Shown here: positions 1 to 10,500 of the stretch, in pieces
Position numbering within the stretch: position 1 is the stretch's first letter
Layout of the letters: each line of letters starts with the position of its first letter
Assembly: GCA_002415785.1 (NCBI GenBank)
Contig: DIAJ01000028.1
Coordinates: 42,956-106,955 of the forward strand
Length of the DNA stretch: 64,000 nt
Source: Flavobacteriales bacterium UBA5081
GTDB lineage: Bacteria > Bacteroidota > Bacteroidia > Flavobacteriales_E > Vicingaceae
Direction: 5' to 3'
The notes under the pieces: model-generated
What the model was told of the DNA's origin: nothing
Seen by the model: only the letters and a program-made list of their open reading frames with translations
Databases searched by the model: none
Position numbers and translations under genes: made by a program

Positions 1-1494
1 GTAACTGTTTTGGTAAAAATTTTCAAACTTCCCTCCACTGCGCAATACATCCGTTACTCCATCTCCGTCTAAGTCCAACAGCTTTACTTCCGGGTCGGCA
101 AAACTAAAAGAAGGGGCATTTTTATAGCGCTTCATGCCTTTGCTGTCCCATTTTCCATTGTGGTTTAAAGGAAAATAACCGTTTTGAGCAGGCTTACTAA
201 CAACTAAGTCAATCCGACCATCGCCGTCAGCATCCATTAATTGTACTTCCGGGTCAGCTAGCGAAAAAGCGGGAGCTTCTTTCATCATTTGTGGTAGAGC
301 GAAAGAACCATTCCCTTGGTTCTTCCAATAACGAACTGCTCGTCCGTTCATTTCAATAAAGTCAGGCAAGCCATTGCCATCCAAGTCGGCGAGCTCTAAT
401 TCAGTGGCTGCTAAAGATTGCTGTGGCAAGGCTTTGCCTTTTAAAGGAAAGAAGTCGCGGCTAGCAGGATTGAATTCGGTGTAGCCAAACTTTAAAGCAG
501 GCATGCTTTCCGTTTCATCGGTGTTCGCATCATAAGCAAACACTTGAATTTCTTCCAATAATGATGCTCCGTTTAAAGGTAATTCAGAACGATACCGAAG
601 TTCATAGCGTTTTTGTAATAATGAATTTCCTTCCACATTAGGTGAGTAGCCTTCCGGCAAGTCTGCATCTTGTGGGTGAGTGAAGCTTTCTATTTTAGAG
701 CAACGTTTTGTGGTTCTCACCTCAAAACCCGCCCTTCCTTCAGAAAAAGCATCCGGACGCTCTTCATAAGTAAAAAGTAAGCTACAAAGAAACTTTTCCG
801 TCCCGTTATCGTCGTAATTTACATACTTTATGTTTTTTAAGTATTGCTGTGTCGCCAGATGTTCTTTGTCATCAATGAGCTCTTTTTCGTAAGTATAAAC
901 AATGCTATTGCCAAAAGGGTCAACGGTTTTGCAAAGCTTCCAGGCAAAAATATTGTCAACTACGGCGGGGTTGTTAAGCAAATAATCTTCTTCGCTATTA
1001 TCAGGATTGCCGTAATAAGAGATCAATCCATCTTTAGAGCGTACTTCCCAATAATCTTTCCCATCAGAATATTTATGATGTATGATTCGGGCAAACAGCC
1101 CTTCCGTTCTTGGACGGTATTTCCATTGAATGTGCGTAATATCATTTTCGGTTTCAGAAGTCTTTTCAATTGGCACCAAATCCTCGGCACCGGAAAGAAT
1201 AAATACATCTTTATCATCATCATAAAGTGGTATCCCTTTGTTGGTTTTTCGCATTACTCCGGGCACACTTATCCCCCACCCCATGCCAAATGAGCTATTA
1301 CCATTTCCCGTAGAATAAGCAAGATTTAATTGTGGCTGAAAGCCGTTTCGTCCGGCAGGTACGGCAATGGGAACGGAGAAGTTCCCTGTTCCTGTAAAAA
1401 GATCAGGTGAAAAGGTTTCTCCCATACCACTTTGTGCTCCTCCTCCTTGGGGGAGAGATATCACATTATCTGTTATGCCGGATTTGTTGCTCAT
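1..1494 (-). CDS. TcB/SpvB-like toxin complex subunit, N-terminal part (partial)
   Basis: The frame is open from the ATG at 1492-1494 to the left edge, giving 498 codons without a stop. The product begins with MSNKSGITDNVISLPQGGGA and continues through a GMGETFSPDLFTGTGNFSVP segment and an SFGMGWGISVPG segment, the classic start of SpvB/TcB proteins. These form the shell that encloses the TcC toxin fragment in Tc complexes. Further on there are repeated FG-GAP-like stretches near the window edge (for example a DLDGNGLPDF-type motif read on the minus strand). The start lies 11 bases after the TcA stop, so the two are almost certainly co-transcribed. The C-terminal part and any TcC gene are outside the window. 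There is no signal peptide, as usual for this family. Confidence 0.9.
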   Translation of the reverse strand, partial: MSNKSGITDNVISLPQGGGAQSGMGETFSPDLFTGTGNFSVPIAVPAGRNGFQPQLNLAYSTGNGNSSFGMGWGISVPGVMRKTNKGIPLYDDDKDVFILSGAEDLVPIEKTSETENDITHIQWKYRPRTEGLFARIIHHKYSDGKDYWEVRSKDGLISYYGNPDNSEEDYLLNNPAVVDNIFAWKLCKTVDPFGNSIVYTYEKELIDDKEHLATQQYLKNIKYVNYDDNGTEKFLCSLLFTYEERPDAFSEGRAGFEVRTTKRCSKIESFTHPQDADLPEGYSPNVEGNSLLQKRYELRYRSELPLNGASLLEEIQVFAYDANTDETESMPALKFGYTEFNPASRDFFPLKGKALPQQSLAATELELADLDGNGLPDFIEMNGRAVRYWKNQGNGSFALPQMMKEAPAFSLADPEVQLMDADGDGRIDLVVSKPAQNGYFPLNHNGKWDSKGMKRYKNAPSFSFADPEVKLLDLDGDGVTDVLRSGGKFENFYQNSY

Positions 1495-1505
1495 GTTCTT
1501 AGAAA

Positions 1506-4500
1506 TTAAAGGTTATACTTAGGAGTAGTTCCACTAAAGGAAATGACCATTAAGACATCAGACAACTTTTCTTCTTCAATCATGTTTCTTAAAGCGATTG
1601 TATCCTCTAAGGCTATAGTAAACTTCCCATCAACCGGCAAACCAGTCGCAGAAACTCGATACTCTGCATTTACAGCTTCATCATTTACTAAATCAATTAG
1701 TTTAGCTTCTTCTGTATCAGCATAACTGAAACTTGCAATTTTAATTAGTTTTCGATCATCATCTTTTTGAGGGAAATAAACTAATATTCTATTCATGACA
1801 ACATCAGCCATATTAATCGGGAAATTATCCCTTTCAATATTGAAACTTACAGAGAAAGGCGAAGTAGTTTGGTCTGGGTTCATTAAATCAAACCATTGAT
1901 CAGGAAGGTTTTGTCTGAAACTAATCGGAAGCATTGCTTCATAAGTATCGCTTTCATTAAGTCGACTTACAACTCTCGCCTTATAATCAAAGCTATTAAG
2001 AGCTTCGTATTCAATTGTTATCAAAATATCTGCTATTGAGCTATAATCTATGTTAGGATTAGCTCCTCTTTCCATTCTGAACTCCCAAAACATTTCTACC
2101 CCACTACCTTCAAATGGGCGAAGCAATTTATTTTCTTGTTCCAATGGAACAAGTCCTGAATCACTATTTGCAGAGCTAAGTGTCATAGTTTCAGGATTTC
2201 GACGGATGCTTTGTTCCTGAAATAGAGGCCCTCCAGTAACCACTCGCGACAAGCCCAAACCAGACAAGCTTGCTTTTACACCGTCAATAGGTGGAACTAG
2301 TGCAATTACAGATACATCCACTTTTTTGATCAACCTTAAATAATGACCCGGATAATCTCGATCAAATAATTCCATATCAGTAGCAAAAGTGATAAGTCCA
2401 CTTTCTTTGAATTGCTGAAATTCATAGGGAGCCAAAGTAGATAGAGATATGGTTTTGGTTAATCGATGTTTTCTATCATCTGTCTGTTGAGCATACTGAT
2501 CAAGACGGTATATATCTTGCAAAAGACGAGCACTACCTGTTATTCCTTTTCTATCAGGAGCATTTTCATTACTATTAGCTGAATGGCTATTTTCTTCATT
2601 AACAACCCAATAATCTCCTTGTATAAAGTCAGGAATGTTTTTTTGACGTTCAAAAGCTAATTGATTTTTTGCCAACTTAGCCATTGCTGAAGCTTCTTGT
2701 AAAAAATAACTATACACTTTTTCTAATACATCAACCATAAATTCATACAAAGCTTTGTTCGTGAATTGTCCATTTAATAAAAAATCCAAAGTAGCCTCAT
2801 TATGATCTTGTTGGAGTAATGAAATCTCCTTTTCTTGATTGACAATTCGTAGACGGTCTTGAGCTAATTTCTCCTGTTGTCTACCAATCTTCACATCTTG
2901 TAAAGCGATTGAGCGCTGATAATTCCACTCTTGTTCTCTTCTTGCTTGAGCCGCTCGAATTGCAGAAGTATTAATTAACTTCTGTGCCTTAGCAGAGTTA
3001 ATTTGATTCGCTGTTTGGAGCGCAATACCAGCAGCTCCTAAAATTGTTGCAACAGCTGTTCCTACACTTTTTGTCAAAGCTTCTATAGGGTTCCCTTCTG
3101 CAGCGTTCATAGCTGCAAATGTTAAATTAGAAGTTTGTATCATAGACCCTCCGACAATTGCCTGAATATTAAACCCTAAAAGCTGTTGATATAATCCGAG
3201 CATTCTAGCTTCATATTCATTAAGACCGGATGCAATCATATCACTTAATCCATCAACTTGAATTTCGGCTCTTCCAGTTTGCAGTTCAGCTAATTTTATT
3301 CCACCTTCCGCTTCGTCGATCCGTAAATCTTGTAATTTCACGGTAGCTTTAGCGGTTTCAATATCTTGCTTTGCTCTAATCAAACTATACGTTTCCTCAT
3401 CAAGCTTTTCAAGTGAAGTTAAAAATGCACTTTCAATATTTTGTGAAATATTGATCAACTCTTTGGAGCGTTCTATTAAGAAATCATACCGATAAGGACT
3501 GGCTTGCTGAATAGGTAGTCCGCCTGTCGAAATAAAACCATCAACTCCAATAAAAGGTACGCCTGTAGTAGAATCTGTGGGAGCTGCAAATGGAGATAAG
3601 CTTCTTTGTATGCCAGAAATATTCATGCAATTATGAATTTTGTATAAGTTCATTTTTACATGAAGTTCAAAGGCTTTAACAATAGGATTGTGAGCCACAC
3701 AAAACATTGGAGTACCAATTTTTATATCAGAATGTTGTCGAAAATTTAATTGTAGAATTTTCTCAGGTTCTTTTTTTGACTTTTCTCCATAAGTTCCATC
3801 CGTATCCGGATTAACTGGATCTTGAGTATATAACTCTTCGAAAGTTGCTTCACGTCCTTCTTGTTCTAACATTGAAGCTCCTTTATTTTCTAAGAAACCC
3901 ATATCGATCTCTGTAGCTTCAATGGTGGTTTCTTTAAACCCTGTTGTTTCAAGAATGGCAGACTCAAACTTTTTTCCTGTTTTTGTTGCAATACTTTTTG
4001 CACTACTCCCGCTTGAATCATTTCCTGCAACTAATAAAGTTGCAGAATCTAGTTTTTGTTCAATTTGCGCCACTTGACTATTCAGTGATAAGCTTGATGG
4101 ATTTGCTTCTATGGCTGATTGAATCAATTGATCAATATCAATCATTTTCTCCATATCAGTTGATCCGTCAATGTCATTCCATCGATTATCTATTTGGCTT
4201 ATTAGAGACTGCCGTGCAGCCTCTGTCTGTACATTAAGTAAATCTCCTTTGACTCTTGTCCAATAGTTTCTAATATAAGTTTCTGTTCCATTATCAAATG
4301 GAATATCATAAGTAATCTCACAATCAGGTAAATTTGATTGTACTAAATCAATTAAATCTTGGGCTTCATAATATAGTTGACGAGCTCTAGCAATACTTTC
4401 AACGGTGTCTCGAGAAAACTCGTGATTTGCATAACTAATAAAATAATCAATAAGCTGAAGATAGAATGAACGTTTTAGTGTGCCTTCACGGCTCGCGGCA

Positions 4501-7500
4501 ATATCATGAGGGTTTAATGGACTTTCTGCCCAATTGTCATCAATTTTTATTGCACTTATATTGTCTTTTATACGATAATATATCGGTACATTCTCTTCAA
4601 AATCATAGACTATAGAAAAGTATTTCTTTGCTTCATCAAATCGTTTTCTTTTAATGTGATACCTTGCTATAAATAATGGTAAGTCATAAAAAAACTCATT
4701 TACTATTCTAATGACACTTTTTTTACTCCCAATATGTTCAAGTTGAGAAGATTTATTTTGAAAAAATAAGTTCAATTCCGATATATGGAAAATTTTATTG
4801 CTCAGATTTCCAATATTAAAGCGGTGCAACTCTAATTTAGATATAGAGTAAATATTGAATAAGTTATTATCTACTTCATAAATGGTCTTAAAAAATGAAC
4901 CACTTTTGTGTTTTAATTTAAATAAAGAAAGTCCTTGTCCAAACTCTCCTGTGATATATTTATCATCCATTTCATTATAAAGATGATATAATGGTTTTAT
5001 TCCTGATAATGGATTAAAACCTATAGACATGTTCATGCCTTGTCCGGGGACATTAGCTATGTAATATCGTCCCTCTTCAAACTCATTAATTTCTGCAGTT
5101 TTCTTTTCAAGTAAAATGTTTTTTATTTCACTCGAATCGTCAATTAGAATAGGAAGAATCTCAGAACTTTCGTCAAAGTTCGAACCATACTTTACAAAAT
5201 TATATTTCTTCCATGTAGCAGTGGGATTAGTAAGGTTTGTAACTCCACTACTTCTTTTCACATACTGCTTACCAGTTAAAATCCATTTAACCCATTTATT
5301 ATCAAACTCCTCTGGCTCAGGGTAGATAAACCCATCTATAGATTTGTAATATAAACCTGTAAACTCTTTAATATAAGCAATCAAAATAAATTCATCTAAA
5401 TAGTGGTCATAATAAAAATATTTTGGATACAGTGGAGTTTTAATAGCAGCAGGAGCAAGTCTATAAAAATTTTGACCATCTTTTTCATAACTCCATGTTG
5501 AATCATCAGTATAAGCATCCATCATCTCATTCCATAAAGAACAAGTCGCAGAAATTTTATCGATTTCAATTGGATCATTATCTACTTGAAATTCATAAGC
5601 TTTCATATAATACCTATTTCCATTTTCTTGAACTCCGAAAATCAAAGCAGTAGGAGAAATATTTGGATTATCAGATTGATCAACAAAGACTTCAATTTCT
5701 TTTACTTTATTTGGAATTTTTATCGAGTCATTGATAGTCCAATTATTAGTATTGACATCATAAATTATGCAGTCCAAAATTGATGTCTCATCAACTATGT
5801 TTAAAGTAAAAATTGTAATTATTGATTGAGAATTGGTTTTAAAAGTTGAAAGTCCTTTAAATTCACCAGTTAAATCAGGGGGGGCAGATAACCAGTCACT
5901 CTCTAAGATAATACTTGTTGACTTTTTTTTCTTAAGTTCTTGAATATAATATCTACTTGTGGCTGAACTTTGAGCTATTATAAAATAGCTTTCATTTTCA
6001 ATTTCTCCTCCTAAATCTGATTCGCTAAATGAATCGTTCCTCTGAATTAATTTACCTTTACTTTCTAAAATACAAGTACCTTTTACTATTAGATTTCCAT
6101 AATCTTCAATTTTATTGAAATGACTTATATATATATCTTTAACAGATTCATCCGAACCATCATTCTGTAACGACTTTAACTTTTCTAATGATTCAACCAT
6201 TAGTGAAGTTTTTTGTGGAAGCAATTCAGACAACATTAAGTTCTCTGGATACAGTTGCACAAACATAGCAGCTCTCCATGTTGCATATGAGCCTAACCAT
6301 TTCCATTCATTTTCAAAATCAGGAGCCTGTAATTCTATATTTTCAGTTACTTCTTCGTCTAAAATAACTTGATTATACATCCCCCAAAGTAGAATCTGAA
6401 GAGCTTCTATTGCCTGTGTTACTCTTGTTGTAGGAGAACAACATTCCATTTCGGAGCTTATTAACAAGTTGCGATTTATATAATCTTGAGTTTCTTCAAA
6501 AGTCATTGATTTTTCACCTGCTAAATGTCTAATTAACGCATCGCGGGTTGGCACTAAAACTACCTTTTGCGTGTTCTTTAATGCTCTTTGAATTTCTTCC
6601 TTATTAAGCTGTAGAATATCACTTCTGCTCTCTAATCTATTCTTCCATTTTTTAAATTCTCTTGAATCAAACAAATATCGTGGATCATCCTCTTCTACTT
6701 TAGGAGGAAAATCGATAGGCTGCATGGGCATTTCTCTAAAATAATCCACGCTCAATGCAAATGGAACAGTAGCATTCAAATCATTGTCTATTCTTTCTTC
6801 TTCATTCCACTCCCCAAAAAATTGTTTTTTATAAATATCTGTTAAAATATTGGCAAAATCAGTTTTTTCTGCTTCAGTAAAAGCATTATCTCCTTGGCTT
6901 TCTGCAAGAGCTCTTAAATTATATAGGCGTTCAAATGTCTCAAAAGATAATCCTAATTGAGCTAAACGCAATCTTACATTAACTCCTGCTTCTTGTTGAT
7001 CCTTAATCAATAAGAAATTATCAATCGTAACTAGTAAAATAGTCTCTATCTTGGAGTTAATCGCATCTAACAAGTTGGCTCCATCAATTGCAGTTAAAGT
7101 TGAGGTTCTAACTGTTTCCATGGCATCTCGACGATCATCCCATAATTGTAAAGCACGGTTAGTAGAGCTAAGCGTTGTCCTACCTTCTCCAATGTCTTTA
7201 ATGAAAACCGGATTAATGAGATATGGATCAATAATTGGTTGTCTGCTTTGAAAAGAGAGCTCGTCTTTCCATTTATTGCGAATTTTAACATTTGCCCGCC
7301 ATTTAGGTAAAGTTGCTTTTCTTAATTTCCATGTCAAGTTATTAGAAGCATAAAAGTTACTCGCTTCATGTGACAACCAGCCCGGATACAGATTTATTAT
7401 TTTGTATGGAGTTAAAAGATCTCCATAAAGAGCTTCCCATTCATCATCCGTGGGTTGATTAGCGGGATCTACCTCACTGGCCTTTTCTCTTACTTTTATT

Positions 7501-10500
7501 AACTCAGTAAACTGTTCAACACTCAAATAATATTCATAAATTATTTTTTGTTCTGCTTGATAGTATACATTTGGGTCATTTGATTCTAAATCTGCATTTG
7601 TATCCTCAATTGCGTTATGTAGATCTGTTCCATAAACATATTCCATCAAATCACCAAAACCATTATCCGATTTTGACTCATTCGAAGCTCTCTCTGACCT
7701 AATATCAGACTTTGCAGAGGCAATATCTGATTTCCTTGAATTATACAAACTAATACCTTCACTTCCAGCAGTTATGTCCGGCAACTCATTTTTATTCACT
7801 AACTCCGGATCGATTAAAGGCACAGCATTACTTTGCAAAAAGTAATTATCATGTATAGGAAATGGGCTTTGTCCAACTAAAGGAGAAGTAACACTTTGCC
7901 AAAAATGCTTAGGCCCCAGCCTTAATGCCTCACCTGATAATAGAGTGCTTTCTTCATTAGTCCATTCATCATAAAGACTTCTTTTAATTGCAACAAGTAA
8001 TATGTCAATCACTTCACCCCATTCCTCATCAGTAAGCATGGGGGCATCATCAGAACCATTGGCTATCTTATTCTTTTCATAAAAAGCATAAAGTCTTAAA
8101 AACTCATCTTCTTCTAGGCTAAAGGCAGACATTATTGCCGAAACTGTAGTATTATAACTTTGATGATTTCTTAAATTCGAATAGAAGGTATCAAAGTAAT
8201 CTTCATGATTTACTCCAGAAGGAAATTCCCATGGAGTATAGTCAGTTCCATTGTAAGTAAAGGTTTCCTGCATTCTTGAAAAAATGCTTTTTCTACTTGG
8301 TATGCCTTCATCTTCATAATCGGTAGACAAATCAAATATAACCAAACCTCCTTGCTCAAAAGTAGAACCATCAATAGTTAATAAGCTGTCAGACTGAAGT
8401 AGTGAAGGTGGCTTCTCATCCACTGTATAAACTGTTTCCCCATTAGGTTGATACTCTTTTTTTATAGGAGTTAATCCAACAGTTACTCCATCTGCACCTA
8501 TAACATCAACGTTATCAGGAAGAGTTTCAGAAGGTGGAATTCCTTTTCCAATTATTTTTTGACTTTTAGGAAATGTGGATAATACTTTCTTATGCTTACT
8601 TAATTCATTTGCAGCATATGAAAGAAAATCAAATCTTTGTTGCCATAAACCAAAGGGATTATCATTTGGATCAGGGTTCCTAAAATCATCAGGAGATACT
8701 ATGTCCGGATCTATTATTGGTAAACCAAGTTCTTCCGTGTAAGGTCTGCTAGGAAAATCCTCATTGTGAAACTGTTCTTTTAAATAATTCTCCTTATATA
8801 TTTCTAGTTTTGACTTTGGTGTTTCAACTAAAGCATTGGCCTGATCTACCGTTTTATAATTTCTAGTCGTATCACGATATCCAAAAAGCTCTTCTAAAAT
8901 TACATCATTTATTTGATCATTTGTAGACGAATGATCAAGGATAAACTCATTTAATTTCTCTTCGGGAATTCCTATTCGAGAAGCAAATTTTATTCTCTCT
9001 TCTAATGGTGCTACTCGCATTTTTCGCATCTCTTCATATGATGTCCCCAACTCTGTCAACAACAATTCATAGGTTCTTAAACGAATATTTTTTAAGTCAT
9101 CAGCAGTAGTCAGGTCATTACTACCAGTTATCGTAGTTCCATTAAATAATTGAGTCCAAAGTACCTCTATACAAACCCTAATTTGACAAACATTTTCATT
9201 CAAAGAATTACATTCCAAGGGCAAATCTGCAAATGGGTGTTTAAACATCTGCTGAAGATCAGATAAATTTAATGAGGAATAGCTTTCAGGGTCTTCTTCT
9301 ACAACCTTTACATTCCTTAATGTATAGTTAATTAAATCTACTAAATAAGCTAACGGACTAACACCAGACTTACAATCGTCACATTGACATGGATCTTCAA
9401 TTAGACCTCTAAGTGCAGCTTGAATATCAGGGTCGGTTTCGTAATCTTTAAAGTTATTAGTCTCTCCTCCAGTTAACTTATCTTTCACAAATCCCATTAA
9501 TCCTCCGGCTTGTTCATAGGCTTTACCTGCACTATATTGTCCTGTATTACCAGTTTTGGAAAAAACTACTTTTGCTTTTTTTACAAAATCATGTCTACTT
9601 GTTGCTGATATTTTTCTAACACTTGTAAAGCCATTATCAATAAGTTCTGAATTTTCAGCTATATAATTATTTTGTTCCTTTTCCCCTTTAATCAATTCCA
9701 AGTTTGCATGACTATCCAAGCGTGCTGCTACTGTATCTGTTCCTGCAGGTAAATCACCTTTGGTTGCCAGACCTCCAAACTTTCTAACATCTTCTAGTGT
9801 ATCAAGCTCATTGCTGCTTAAGTAGGCACTTAGGTCTGTAAGGTCAATATTCTCATCCAAGCTTTCGACTAAAGAAAGCAAAGCCGAGTCTACAATAACA
9901 TTAACATCAATTGAGAATACTACGGGAGTCTTAGGGTCATTAGGGTCAAAGTTTTTACTCTGTTCTACTTCCTGACCTGTTTCAGGATTAATTAAGGTGA
10001 AATCTAATTGATAAGTTGATGACAACTCTGTATATGTCCAAAAATATACTTCAAAGTAGCCTTTATTATTCGTATTACTAGTCCCCAAGTTATATTCTCC
10101 ATATTCTGCATCGTTAAGGTCAATAGCATGCACTTGCCATGAACTCAAAGGAGTGCTTTCTGCATTATTTTTTACTAGTTGACCAATAAAACGATATTGA
10201 ATTGAAACTTTCTCAGCAACTTTTGCAATAGCATTTAAATAAGAATTTGAAAATAAATTAAAAAACTCTATAGTGAACAAAGCTCTTAATCCTGATACCT
10301 CCATATTAGAGAGTTGATAAACCGTATCTAAATCACCTTCATCTCTTAAAAATTCAATTGCAGGCTGTTTAAGTTCCGGAAATGCAATGATAAATTGATC
10401 CCATATGTCTGCATTTTGATCTCCTTCACCAAAATTCTGGTAAGTTAACTTAGCCGTTTGTATCAACGTTTCTGCCAAAAAATCACGATAGCTGTCCTCT

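Noticed and set aside
844..1293. 149-aa plus-strand frame inside the TcB-like gene
   Set aside because: It lies on the opposite strand of a clear SpvB/TcB frame that is open without stops across 1-1494; the peptide has no domain character.
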